Assembly (NCBI GenBank): GCA_028283625.1 | Contig: JAPWKG010000005.1 | Span: 1-45,461 of the forward strand | DNA from: Acidobacteriaceae bacterium | GTDB lineage: Bacteria > Acidobacteriota > Terriglobia > Terriglobales > Acidobacteriaceae | DNA length: 45,461 bases | Direction: 5' to 3' | Part shown: one piece after another, positions 1 to 10,949 of the stretch | Layout of the letters: each line of letters begins with the position of its first letter | How positions within the stretch are numbered: position 1 is the stretch's first letter | Program-made: the position numbers and the translations under genes | The notes under the pieces: generated by a model | Told to the model about the DNA's origin: nothing | Database searches by the model: none | Seen by the model: only the letters and a program-made list of their open reading frames with translations

Positions 1-1732
1 GCAGTTCAAGTCATACGCGCTGTCGACACAACAGGGTACGGTCAAGCTCGCGTCGAATCAGGTCGCGCTGAATTACAACAACCCCGATCAGATCGACAAG
101 GGGTTGCAGGCGATCGACGCCGCGACGTATCAGGCCGGCAAGATCAACGGAAGCGCCGCGACTGAGATCGAAGCCAACCAGACGGCGATGAAAAGCAACG
201 CCCTGACCGGCGCGATCGACGCAGCGCTACAGCAGGGCCAGACGACGTACGCGAATCAATTGCTGGCGAAGTATTCCTCGCAGATGACGGCCGATGACAT
301 TCTCAAGGTGAACGGCAAGCTCAATACGTACATGGGCACGCAGGTTGCCAATCAGGTCGTCAGCGGCGTCATGACTGCAGCCGGACCGCAACTGTCGAAC
401 AGCCCGCTATCGCGCATGCAGGCAATCACATCGGCGAGCGAGTCGAGCAACAACCCGAACGCTGTCGGCCCCTATATTCCCGGCCAAGGCACGGCCAAGG
501 GTTCGATGCAGGTAATGGACGCGACGAACACCGATCCGGGCTTCGGCGTGCGGCCAGCGGCCGACAATAGCCAGGCCGAACGCGTTCGGGTTGGCAACGA
601 CTATCTCGCTGCTATGGTGCAACGCTACGGCGATCCCGCCAAAGCTTGGGCCGCATACAACGCGGGACCGGGGACGCTCGACGCGGCAATGGCGAAGGCG
701 CAAGCCGCAGGGACGCCCGGCGCGTGGCTGCAGAATATGCCGCCCGATACGCAAGCCTACGTGCAAAAGAACGTCGCGGCGTACCAGTCCGGCGCCGAGC
801 ATACCAACACGCCCGTCGAGAAACTCGCCGACGTCATCGCTCAGGTGCACTCCGATCCGGTGCTGCAGAGCAAACCCGAATGGATGGCAGCAGGCCGTGA
901 CGCTCGCGACGCAGCAATACAGCGAGCAGACCCAGGCGATCGACCAGCGCGACACCGCAGCGGTGGCGCAAGTGCAGCGCACGCTGTCGTCGAATCGCGG
1001 GAACTGGTCGTCGATCAACCCGGCCGATCTCGCCGCGGTCAATCCGAAGGATCTGCCGGGATTGCAGACGTTCGCGAAGAACATGTCGGAAGGCACGAAC
1101 ACCACGAACACCGCGCTCTATCAGACCCTCGTCACCTCGCCGCAGATCATGGCCGGCATGACGAACGACCAGTGGCAGACGCAGGCGGCGAATCTGTCGG
1201 TCGACGACTTCAAGACGCTGTCGAAGCAGCGCGCCGACCTGATCAACAACACCGGTTCGAATGCACCGGGCAGTCTGAACCTGCGCGCGGTGAACGAAAC
1301 GCTGTCGCAGCGCCTGCAGTCGATGGGCGTCAATCCGTATCCGAAATCGACGGGCTTCAATTCCGACCCCGACGCCGTGTCGCAGGTCGGCGCGATCCGC
1401 CAATTCGTGAACGACAGCATTCTCGACGCGCAGCACCAGGCGGGCAAGAAATTCACTGAAGCCGATATCGAGCAGCACATCGACACGCTATTCACGAAGT
1501 CGGTCACGCCGTTCGGTCAACGCTGCAGATCGGGGCGTTGCGACAATCCACGCGCACCGAACACCACGACGAACATGATGTCGATGACGCCGGCCAAGAT
1601 CCCCGACGACGTGCTGCTCGACGCTGATCTCGGACTTCCACGCGAACGGCGTGTCGAACCCGACGCCGGGCCAGATGCTCGGTGCGTACTGGTCGTTTCA
1701 AAACCGCACAGCAAAAGCGGGGTTCCCAATAA
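1..1732 (+). CDS. Phage virion protein with lytic transglycosylase (SLT) domain, 5' partial, frameshifted
   Basis: The frame is open to the left edge, so the start lies outside the window. Residues coded near 430-700 form a soluble lytic transglycosylase domain: a catalytic-type ESSNNPNAVGP stretch, then GSMQVM and WAAYNAGPG. Such domains let phages cut peptidoglycan locally while DNA enters the cell. Helical, Gln/Ala-rich sequence surrounds the domain, as in T7-like internal virion proteins. The reading frame shifts near 893 (to frame 3, starting around VTLATQQYSEQ) and again near 1615 (to frame 1, HANGVSNPTPGQ), so the coding sequence is broken twice, probably by base-calling indels. The end is placed at the TAA at 1730-1732, which overlaps the next ATG; a third shift is needed to reach it, so the C-terminus is uncertain. 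Confidence 0.75.
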
Positions 1733-4700
1733 TGGCAGACTTCACCGTTCCGACGACGGGCACCACCTCGAAGGCAAGGTCATCCATTGGCCGCGATCCT
1801 GTCGATCGACCCGGTGCCAACCGTGGCGCCCGCTGATCCGGCCCTACATGGTACCGCTGCCGCGCCTACGTCTCCCGCAGTCAGCCCCGCCACCTCGTAT
1901 CTGCAAAGCACCGCGCAAACCGCGCAAAGCAATATCGCGCTCGCCGTCGGCGCGAACCCGATTACGAAGCGGAAATGCAGCGGCTCGCGCAGCAGACGGG
2001 TGCCGATGGAAAGCGTGCGCGCGTTCCCGACGCGGTGAAGCAGAAAGCAGCTGTCGCCAGCATCAATTTCCAGAACCTCGCAAAGCAGTTCCCGACCACT
2101 GCGGCGTTCTATCAGTCGCAGGCAAACGCGAACATCGCGCACGACGACGTGCCGGGGATGCAGGCCGTCGAGCAGGCAACGAGCAACCTCGGCCCGGCTG
2201 GCAACACCACACCGCTGTTCCCGGGCACCACCGGCTATTTCCAGCCGGACAACTCGCCGCTGCCGTTGCGCGAGCGCCTGCATCGATTGGGGCCGCAACC
2301 TGCTCGGCATGGACGATGCGGTGCCCGAAGGCAATGCCCAAGGTGCGGGGAGCGCGCAGGCGTTTCATCCAGAACTACGCCAAGCAGAACGGTATGACCG
2401 TCGGGCAGGAACGCGACGCGGTGGGCGGCGTTTCGGAAATCCCGACCCAGTTCGCGCAAGGCTTCGAGAACTCCTACCTCGCCGGGCTCGCGCCCGATGT
2501 CAACGGTCTGGCGCAGACGACGGCGGGCAGCGTCGCGAGTGGCGCGGGCAATCTCGCAGGCTTTATGCTGGGCGCGCCGCTGAAGATCGCGGAAGGCGTC
2601 GTCGGCAAGCTCGGCGGCTCCCTGCTCGAACACGCGGCCGGCGAATCGTTCGCGAAGGCCGCGGCGAAAGACGTCATCGGGCAGGCGTCGACGCTCGGGC
2701 TTGCGAGCGCGCTGACCGCGACGGGCGACGCGCTGAACCAGAACAGCCCCGAAGCCGCGCTCACGACGCTCGGCCTGTCTGGCATGCACGGCGCGGAAAT
2801 GGGTGGTGTGTTTGGCGCAGCCGGGCGCGTGCTTTTGCCCGATGCGACTATCGCGCAGACGATCGCGCGCGTGGTCGGCGTGAATGCCGCGATGGACGCG
2901 ATTCAGGGCGCGTCGCCGTGGGACGACCGCACCACCGCGCAGAAGGTCATGGACTACGGCCTGAATTCGATTTTCGCGCCGATCTCGCCACGTCGGCGGC
3001 GAACTCCAAGTTGCGCCCGCGCGATCCGCAGGCGTTCAAGGACTTCGTGGCCACGGCCAACGCCGACGGCCCGGTGCAAAACGTGTACGTCGACGGCGCC
3101 ACGCTCGCGAACGCGCTCAACCAGTCGGGCGTGAAGATCGGCGATGTCGAATCGACCATGCCGCGCGTCGCGCAGCAGTTGCCCGAAGCGCTCGCCACGG
3201 GCGGCGACGTGTCGATCCCGGTCGAAGACTTCGCGACGCACATCGCGGGCGGTCCGCTGGGGACGCGATCATGCCGCACCTGAAGACCGACCCCGACGGC
3301 ATGACGCAGCAGCAGGCGCAGGAGTTCTACCAGTCGAGCAAAGACACGTTCCAGCAGGCGAGCGAAGCCGCAGGCGCGGACAAGGCAAACGACGATGCGG
3401 TCGCGCAATCCGCGCAGGCCGTGCACGACAACGTTCTCGGCCAGCTTACGGAAGCCAACCGCTTCCGGCCTGACGTGAACAACGTCTACGCGGCGCTTGT
3501 GCGCGACAGCTACACCGCAGCCGGCGCACGCGCTGGCCTGTCGCCCGAATCGATGTTCGAGCGCTACCCGCTACAGATCACCGCCGACGATGCGCCGGGC
3601 GCGAACGCACTCACTCAGGAAGCGCGCGGCAAACTGTCGTTTAGCGACGACATCACGAGCGGGCCGAGCACGATCACGCTGAACAAGGACGCCGACCTGT
3701 CGACGTTCGTGCACGAGCTGGGGCACTTCCATCTGGAAATGCTCAGTCACATGGCGAAAGACGGCACGCTGCCGGAAGTCGGCAAAGACTTCGACACCGT
3801 GGCGCAATGGATGGGCACGACGCCGGAAGCCTGGCGCGGCATGTCACTCGAAGAAAAGCGCCCAATGCACGAGCAGTTCGCGCGCGGCTTCGAATCGTAT
3901 CTGATGGAAGGCAAAGCGCCGACGCCGGAATTGCAGGGCGTGTTCCAGCGCGTACGCGCCTGGATGATCAACGTTTATAAGTCGCTGCAGAACCTGCACG
4001 TTCAGCTGTCGCCCGAAGTGCGCGGCGTGTTCGACCGTCTGCTCGCGTCGAACGAAGCGATCCGCAACGCCGAAGCCGAGCGCGCGTACGCGCCGATGTT
4101 CCACACGGCTGAGGAAGCCGGGATGACGCCGGAAGAATTTCAGGCGTATCACTCACTCGGCAACGAAGCGACGTTAGAAGCATCCGACGAGCTTAGCGCA
4201 CGCACGCTACGCGACATGCGCTTTACCGAGATCGCCAAGGCCCGCGCGTCGAAGGAAGTGCGCGCCGACGTGGCGGCGAAGCGCGCCGCGATCCGTGAAC
4301 AGGTCAAGGAAGACGTAGCCAAAGAACCGGCGTACGCCGCGCAGGACTTCATGCTCGGTCAGGCGAACAAGGAAAACCAGGTGCCGGCCGATATCGTGGC
4401 CGAGCGCTTCGGCTTCGCGAACGCCGACGAAATGACGAAGGCAATCGCCGACGCCGAGCCGCGCCGCGAAGTCGTCGAAGCGCTGACCGATCAGCGCATG
4501 CTTGAGAAGTACGGCGATATCACGTCACCGCAGGCGATGAACACCGCGGCCAATGAGGCGATCCACAACGAAGTGCGCACCCGCTTTATCGCGACCGAAT
4601 ACAAGGCGCTGACCAAAGCGACGGGCGGTGTGCGCGTGCTGGAAAAAGCCGCGAAGGCCGTGGCAGAGACGACGATCGCAAAAGCGCGTGTGCGCGATAT

Positions 4701-7367
4701 CAACGCGTCGAAGTATGGCGCGGCCGAAGCGCGTGCCGCGAAAGCTGCCGACGCCGCGCGCGTGAAAGGCGACCTGACCGAAGCCGCCCAGCAGAAGCGC
4801 AATCAGTTGCTGAACAACCAGCTTGAGAAGACCGCGCGCGCGGCTGCGGCCGAAGTGCTGAAGTCGCTGCAGTACCTGAAGAAATTCAACAAGGACAGCA
4901 TTCGCGGCAAACTGGACGTGGACGTGCGCGACCAGATCGACGACATGCTGGCCCGTTTCGACCTGCGTACGAACCCGGTCGACGCGCCCACGCGCCAGCA
5001 GATCAACCTTGAAAAATGGGTCGAGTCGCAGACCGCGCTCGGCATGGCGCCGGACGTAACGCCGGATATGCTCAACCCGGCATTCCGCACGCCGTACCGC
5101 GACATGACCATGGAACAGTTCCGTGGCCTGACCGACGCGGTGAAGTCGCTCGAAAAGATCGGTCGCGATCGCAAGACCGCGATGATCGCTGGCGAGAAGC
5201 AGGACATTCAGCAGTACGTGACCGAGCATCTGATCCCGAAGATGCAGGCGCGCGGCGATCAGTTCAGCGACGCCGAGATCTTCGACAAGCCAGCCGACCG
5301 CAGCAACAACCCGTTCAAGATCGCGCTCGATCACCTGACGTCGCAACTGCGCGCGATCAAGGCGCAGCTCAAGCCGCAGGAATACAAGCGCAACCAGTAC
5401 GACATGCACGAGCTGCTGGGGCCGTTCGGCGAAGCGATCTACGAACCGGTGTTCCGCGCGAACTATCACGAAGTCGACATGCTCAAGGGTATGTCGGACG
5501 ACTTCCAGCGCATGGCCGATCACCTGGGCCGCGAGTGGCAAGACAGCCTTAAAGACGGCGTGCCGAACGATCGGCTGATGGACGTCAACCAGAGCACCGA
5601 CACCGCGCGCGTGCCGCTGCGCCTGACGCGCGGCCGCATGCTCGGCATCGCGCTGCACGTCGGCAACGAGTCGAACTTCGACAAGCTGACATCAGGGCTG
5701 GAAGTGGAACCCGCAAGACGTGTGGCGCTTCCTGCACGACAACATGACCGAGAAGGACTGGAAGGCTGTTCAGTCGGTGTGGGATCAGTACGACAAGCAC
5801 TGGCCGGATATGGTCGCGATGAATCAGCGACTCGGCAACACGTCGCCCGAGCGCATCGAGCCGCGTTCGTTTCAGACGAAGTACGGCGAGCAGCGCGGCG
5901 GTTATGCCGCGATCAAGTACGATCCGCTACGCTCGCGTCGCGGCGAGAAGAGAAGCAGCCGGCCGGGCGATCGATCCGGGCGAAGGTCTGTTCGGCAAGA
6001 GCTACTATCGCCCCGACACGACGACCAACGGCTCGCTCAACGCGCGGAACCACGGTTATACCGACGCGGTGGATCTCGACTTCCACACGATCCCGCAGGC
6101 GATGACGGAAACGATCCACGATCTGGCGTACCGCGAGGCGCTGATCGACGTGCACAAGATCATCACCAACGGCGATTTTCGCCGGCAGTTCCAGAAGACG
6201 TACGGACCGGAAGCGTATCGCTCGCTGCAGGAGTGGCTAGGCAAGACTGCCAACGCCGACAATCAGGATCGCGAGATCGGCGCGCTGGGCAAGATCCTGC
6301 AGTATTCGCGCACGGGTCTGGTGATCAACGGTATCGCGTTCCGGATCTCGACCGTGCTGAAACACGGCGGCTCGGCGGCGATCAAGACGGGCGGCTACTT
6401 CACGGGCGGCGGTGAGAAGTTCCTCGCGAAGCGCTTCGCCGCCATGGGCACGAACTATGCCGAAGAAATTCGCGGCGCAATCGACAAGTTTCCGGAGATC
6501 CGCGCCCGGCTGCTGCAGCAGGATCGCGACTTCCGCGCGATGTCGGCGAACCTGTTCGAGCCGGAAGGCAAGATCAGCAAGGCCGAGCGATTCGGCCACG
6601 CCGCTGTCGCCTGGTCCGACATGATGACCGCGGTGCCGACGGCTTGGGCCGCGTACGACCGCGCCATCACGACGGGTATCCCGAAGAACATGGGGGGCAC
6701 CGGCCAGCCGATGACCGAAGAACAGGCCGTCGCCTACGCGAGCAAGGTCGTGCGCGAAGCTCACGGCAGCAACATCACGACTGCGCGCTCGATGGTGATC
6801 AACAACAGTTCCGAAGCCGTGAAGATGTTCACAACGCTGTACGGCTTCATGAACAACAGCTACGGGCAAGCGGCTGACATTGCGGACAAGCTGAAGACGG
6901 CCGGGATCAGCAACCCACAGACGCTCGCGCGCGGCTTCATGGCGTTGATCGTGCCGGCGATTTGGGCCGGGTATCTGACCGAAGGACCGCCGAAAGACAA
7001 AGACGGCTGGGCGCATTGGATCGCGAAGTCGATCGGCACGGAAGTCGCTGGCATGGTTCCGTTTGTGCGCGACGCTGCGGCGATGGTCGAAGGCTACAGC
7101 CACGCGGGCCAAGTCGGCGTTGAGTCGTTCCTCAATACCCTCGTCGGTGCAGGACAGGATGTCGTCAAGCTGGCGACCGGGCAGCACGTGAACGCGCCGA
7201 TCAAGGACATCGCGAACGCTGTCGGCATGGGTCTGCATATTCCGGGGCTCGGCCAACTCGGCGGGTCGGCGCAGTATCTGACCGATGTCGCGACCGGTAA
7301 ACAGCAACCGAAGGGGCCGCTCGACGTTGCCGAAGGCGTAGCGCTGGGGCGTGCGCCGAAACACTAA
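1732..7367 (+). CDS. Giant phage polyvalent virion protein with HExxH metallopeptidase domain, frameshifted
   Basis: This spans about 1,880 codons if its frameshifts are healed. The start is the ATG overlapping the preceding TAA, giving MADFTVPTTGTT. Shifts are visible near 1785, 1962, 2270, 2350, 2985, 3260, 5690 and 5940; on both sides of each break the protein continues sensibly, so I read one gene. A zinc metallopeptidase motif HELGH lies at 3712-3726, followed about 60 residues later by FARGFESYLMEGKAP, the downstream Glu-containing segment typical of metallopeptidases in phage 'polyvalent' proteins. The middle (4200-5600) is charged, helical and Ala-rich. The C-terminal part (6000-7300) resembles the large polyvalent-protein-associated helical domains, an inference from pattern only. 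Family knowledge: such proteins enter the host with phage DNA and carry several effector domains. It sits between the SLT protein and the tailspike, where ejection proteins are found. Confidence 0.75.
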
Positions 7368-7425
7368 CGTTCACATACCACGTTGTTTAACTTGGAAAAT
7401 CCGTGCATCTTAGGGGGCCGCACGG

Positions 7426-9428
7426 ATGACAATTTCCAGCACAACGCGCAGGGCAGGACCGTTCGCCGGAAATGGTGTCACGACGGTGTTTCCGTTCGCG
7501 TTCAAGGTTTTCGCAAAGACCGATGTATCCGTTGCCGTCGTTGATTCACAGGGTAACCAGACGGCGCTCACGCTTGATTCAGACTATTCGGTCGCACTGA
7601 ACGCCGACCAGAACGCGAACCCTGGTGGCAACATCACGTATCCCATCAGTGGCACGGCGCTTCCCTGACGGGCCACACGCTCGCGGCTGTAGGCGCGCTA
7701 TTGCAGTTGCAGCCGACGGATATCACAAACAACGGCGGCTTCTACCCTTCCGTTCTGGAAGACGCGTTCGATCGCGCGGTGATCCTGATTCAACAATTGC
7801 AGGAACTGCTCGGCCGTCAGATCGTCGCACCCGTGACCGACGTAGCGCCGGTCGTTCAACTGCCGACGGCTTCGCAACGCGCGCTCAAACCGCTGATTTT
7901 TGATGCGGCCGGAAACGCTACGGTCGGTCAGCAGGCGTATCAGGAACCGCAGACGTTGCTTGATGAGGCAAAGGCCGCAGCAGAGACGATCGCCGCAGGC
8001 GTCGCACCCGGCTCCGGGTCGGGCGCTTTCATCGCGAATGGGACCGGTGCCGTCACGCGCACGTTCCAGTCGAAGATGCGCGATGTCGTTAGCGTCAAGG
8101 ACTTCGGCGCAACAGGCGACGGTGTTACGGATGACTCGGCCGCGATTCAGGCGGCGCTCAACAGTGGCGCGCTTTCGATTTACTTCCCTGCCGGGCGGTA
8201 TCTCGCCGTCAATCTGATCATTCCGCAAACCATGTATCTCGTGCTGCACGGCGATGGCATGGCGAGCGTGCTTGTGCAAAAGGCAGGGGGCAAGCTCCTT
8301 TCTTTCCCGCCGACAACCACCGACAATTTTTACCTGCAGGGCTTGATCAAGAGCCTTGCATTCGACGGTACGAACGGTACGGCGTCGATCATTGACACGT
8401 CATACGCAGGCGGGCTGACGTTCAAAGAAATCTACATCAATAACGTACCTGTCGGACACGACGGCATTTACATCAATGGGATGCCGACGGTCTACACGCA
8501 CGACGTACGCATCGATGGCCTTCAGGTCTACACGCGCACGGTCGGCCGCGCCGGACTCGCTTTCGGCCCGACGGCATCCGACTCCGACGTGACCGCGTTC
8601 ATCATGAACGGGAACTTTGCCACGCAATATTGCATGGTGCTCGAAGCTGGCGCGCAGACGATCACGCTGGCGAACTCGCACCCGTATAACGCCGCCGTCA
8701 ACGTGCTGCAAATGCAGGGGAACAACAGCCAGTGTTCGTTCAATGCGGTGACGTTGGACAACGCTCGATCGGACATCGTCTCGATCGTGTCGGGTAGCAA
8801 CAACCTGTTTGTCAATTGCTATATGGAAGCAATCCCGGCGGGGGCGCACGGGGTGGCTCTCACCGGCTGCAAGGTCACCCAATTTCAGAATTGCCGCTTT
8901 GATGGCGCGGTAGGTGCGGCGGCTGCAATCGCCGAAGACTCAAACTGTAATGACACCATCGTGGTCAGCGGTGCTCTCGGCACGATCGCCAACTACGTGC
9001 AGCCGTTCCTGTTCTACGGCAACCACTCCTATGCGACCGGCATCGCCGCCTACAACCCGTTGAATATGAAGTTCAGCTTCTCGGGGACGACGCAAGTCGC
9101 TCAAGCACAGAACACAACGCAGTACCTCGGCGTTAATGGGGCGCAGGCGACGGCGAGCAACACCGCCTTTGTCGTGCCGGTCGACGCCGTGCTGGCCAAC
9201 GTATTCATCGCGTGCGACAGCCAGCCGGCCACCGGTCAGACGTTCACGTTCAGTGTTGTCGATGGCGTTACCGTGCTCGGCACGCTGACGCTCAGCCACG
9301 GTCAATTCAGCGGCACGATCGCCTTGAATAAGGCGGTCAGCTCGCACGATCAGATTTCGATCACCAGTGTTTTTTCTGCGACCTCCGGTTCGTCCAACGT
9401 TCGGTACGTCGCGTCGTTCACGGCGTAA
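7426..9428 (+). CDS. Phage tailspike/tail fibre with pectate-lyase-like beta-helix, one frameshift
   Basis: The N-terminal 80 residues (MTISSTTRRAGPFAGNG, then FPFAFKVFAKTDVSV) match the particle-binding head of many podovirus tail fibres. A one-base shift near 7660 moves the frame from 1 to 3, after which QPTDITNNGGFYPSVLEDAFDR continues the same domain. The VKDFGATGDGVTDDSAA motif near 8095 begins a right-handed beta-helix of the pectate lyase 3 family, the usual fold of receptor-binding or polysaccharide-degrading tailspikes. The last 120 residues are beta-rich and may form the trimer tip. An AGGGGG Shine-Dalgarno lies before the ATG at 7426. The catalytic residues and the sugar target cannot be told from sequence alone. 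The 58 bases between this gene and the previous one show no clear promoter. Confidence 0.82.
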
Positions 9429-9452
9429 AAACAAATATCTAGGGGTTCTGCA

Positions 9453-9740
9453 ATGAACGACGAGCCTAAGCGGTCCTGGTTCGACGGCACGATCAACCTG
9501 CCGACGATTCTTTCTACGCTCGTCATGGCAGTCGGTGCGTGTGGCTTCTGCATTAATCTGTACAACGGGATCGAGCACCGCGTGACCGTGCTCGAACAGC
9601 ACGATCTCGCCGCAGCGGATAACCGCACGGAAGTCAAAGACAGCCTCAAAGCGATCAACGACAAGCTCGACAAGCTGAACGATCGGCTGATCGCGAACAG
9701 CGCCGGTCAGCGGCCGGACATTCAACGGTGGGCAAAATGA
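9453..9740 (+). CDS. Small phage membrane protein, candidate holin or antiholin
   Basis: The 95-residue product has one clear membrane segment (about residues 16-39, NLPTILSTLVMAVGACGF) followed by a charged, coiled-coil-like tail with repeated LDKLNDRL heptads. An AGGGG ribosome site precedes the ATG. It opens the lysis cassette and its stop overlaps the next start (ATGA at 9737-9740), so the two are probably translationally coupled. Single-span proteins with a coiled-coil tail are common next to phage holins and can be holins, antiholins or virion-associated membrane proteins. I cannot choose between these roles from sequence. Confidence 0.65.
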   Translation: MNDEPKRSWFDGTINLPTILSTLVMAVGACGFCINLYNGIEHRVTVLEQHDLAAADNRTEVKDSLKAINDKLDKLNDRLIANSAGQRPDIQRWAK

Positions 9741-10003
9741 AATTGAAAATCGCCCTGGCTGACGATTGGCAAAAACTGCACACGCGCGGAACGGTGATTT
9801 TCTCGACCGCCGTCGGAGTGTTGGCGCCGACTGGCTTCGCGCTGCGGGATACATGGAACGGCATGCCGGACGATCTGAAGCAGTACCTGCCGCACAGCGT
9901 TCAACAGGCAATCAGCTACACGATCCTTTGTCTGACGTTCATCGCCATTCGATACACGACCGTAAGACGCGAGCCGCGGGGGTGTGACGATGGACGAGGA
10001 TAA
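9737..10003 (+). CDS. Putative holin
   Basis: The 88-residue product has two likely membrane segments: one around residues 19-36 (GTVIFSTAVGVLAPTGFAL) and one around 60-76 (YTILCLTFIAIRYT), joined by a loop containing WNGMPDDLKQYLPHS. Two spans plus a position directly before an endolysin fit a class II type holin, which makes holes in the inner membrane to release or trigger the endolysin. I chose the ATG at 9737 because it overlaps the upstream stop as ATGA; a GTG at 9728 in frame is also possible. The 3' end overlaps the endolysin start by 14 bases. Confidence 0.68.
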   Translation: MKLKIALADDWQKLHTRGTVIFSTAVGVLAPTGFALRDTWNGMPDDLKQYLPHSVQQAISYTILCLTFIAIRYTTVRREPRGCDDGRG

Positions 10004-10460
10004 CGAGGCACTTCTCGTCGCGGAACTGCGCATCGACGAAGGCGTACGGTATTCGCCGTACCGCGACACGAAAGGGATTCCGACGGTCGGCGTGGGGCAC
10101 AACCTGGCCGCATCGCCGTTACCGGATGGCTGGTCGTATCCGCTGACCGACGACCTGGTGAATGTTCTGCTGGAGTCGGATCTTCAAAATGTGTTTGACG
10201 ATCTCGACGGCGGCCTGCCGTGGTGGCGCACCCTCAACGATCCCCGCCAACGGGTTATCTGCAACATGTGCTTCAACCTCGGGTTGACGAAGTTGCTGGG
10301 CTTCGTCGACACCCTTGCGGCGATGCGCCAAGGTAGATACGCCGATGCGGCGACTGGAATGCTCAATTCAGCGTGGGCAAGCCAGGTGGGAATTCGCGAC
10401 AAGAACGGACAGCCGGGGCGTGCGCTGCGGCTCGCAACCATGATGAGAGACGGTAAATGA
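9990..10460 (+). CDS. Endolysin, GH24 (T4-type) lysozyme
   Basis: The 156-residue protein carries the GH24 active-site pattern: Glu in IDEGVRYSPY, Asp-Thr in RDTKGIPTVGVGHN, matching the E-D-T triad of phage lysozymes that cleave the MurNAc-GlcNAc bond of peptidoglycan. Downstream VICNMCFNLGLTKLLGF and the C-terminal GRALRLATMM match the helical lobe of the fold. No signal peptide or membrane anchor is visible, so export would depend on the holin just upstream. ATG at 9990 is preferred over a GTG at 9984; a G-rich ribosome site (GCGGGGG) lies at 9977-9983. The stop overlaps the Rz start as ATGA (10457-10460). Confidence 0.9.
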   Translation: MDEDNEALLVAELRIDEGVRYSPYRDTKGIPTVGVGHNLAASPLPDGWSYPLTDDLVNVLLESDLQNVFDDLDGGLPWWRTLNDPRQRVICNMCFNLGLTKLLGFVDTLAAMRQGRYADAATGMLNSAWASQVGIRDKNGQPGRALRLATMMRDGK

Positions 10461-10771
10461 TCGCTCTGCTATTGCAATTCGGGCCATGGATTCTCGGCGC
10501 GGTTGGCGTCATCGTGGGCTTGCTCAGCCATTGGCGCTCGACGGCCAAGGTCGCGGCGGCCGATCAGAAGGTAGCCGAAGCGCAAACGGGCGCGGCGGAA
10601 GCGCAAACCCGGGTTGCACAGGTTCAGGACGCTGCCGCACAGGCAAACGCCACGGCGGCGCAAGCCGGCGCGCAAGCATCAAAGGAACGTGAAAATGTGG
10701 AAAACAACGTTACTGCTCTCCCTGCTGGCGGCGCTGCTCAGCAGCTGCGCGACGGGTGGTCCCGCGACTAA
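10457..10771 (+). CDS. Rz-like inner-membrane spanin subunit
   Basis: The 104-residue product begins with one membrane span (residues 2-23, IALLLQFGPWILGAVGVIVGL) followed by a long Ala/Gln/Glu-rich coiled-coil of repeated AEAQT and AQVQDAAAQ units. This is the layout of i-spanins, which sit in the inner membrane and reach across the periplasm to the lipoprotein partner to fuse the membranes at the end of lysis. Its start overlaps the endolysin stop, and its last 77 bases overlap the Rz1-like gene in another frame, the classic embedded arrangement of Rz/Rz1 pairs. Presence of spanins implies a Gram-negative host. Confidence 0.8.
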   Translation: MIALLLQFGPWILGAVGVIVGLLSHWRSTAKVAAADQKVAEAQTGAAEAQTRVAQVQDAAAQANATAAQAGAQASKERENVENNVTALPAGGAAQQLRDGWSRD

Positions 10772-10949
10772 GCCGGACACCGACGTCAAGGTCGTTACGC
10801 AAACCAAGATCGTCGACACCGGATGCGATTGGACGAAGCCGATCTTCGTAAGCAAGACCGACGTGCTAAGCGATGAAATCGCACGCGATATCCTCGCGCA
10901 TAATCTAGCGGGTGCGAAGAATTGCGGCTGGAAACCAACGGCGAAGTAG
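10695..10949 (+). CDS. Rz1-like outer-membrane lipoprotein spanin subunit
   Basis: The product has 84 residues. The N-terminus MWKTTLLLSLLAALLSSC is a lipoprotein signal with the lipobox ending in LSSC, so the mature protein would begin at Cys18 and be lipid-anchored. It starts inside the Rz gene in a shifted frame and runs past its end, as in overlapping spanin pairs. I chose the ATG at 10695 because it starts the signal peptide; upstream frame-compatible codons would add a highly basic stretch. The mature part is longer and less Pro-rich than lambda Rz1. Its last 45 bases overlap the 3' end of the convergent DUF1796 gene. Confidence 0.75.
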   Translation: MWKTTLLLSLLAALLSSCATGGPATKPDTDVKVVTQTKIVDTGCDWTKPIFVSKTDVLSDEIARDILAHNLAGAKNCGWKPTAK

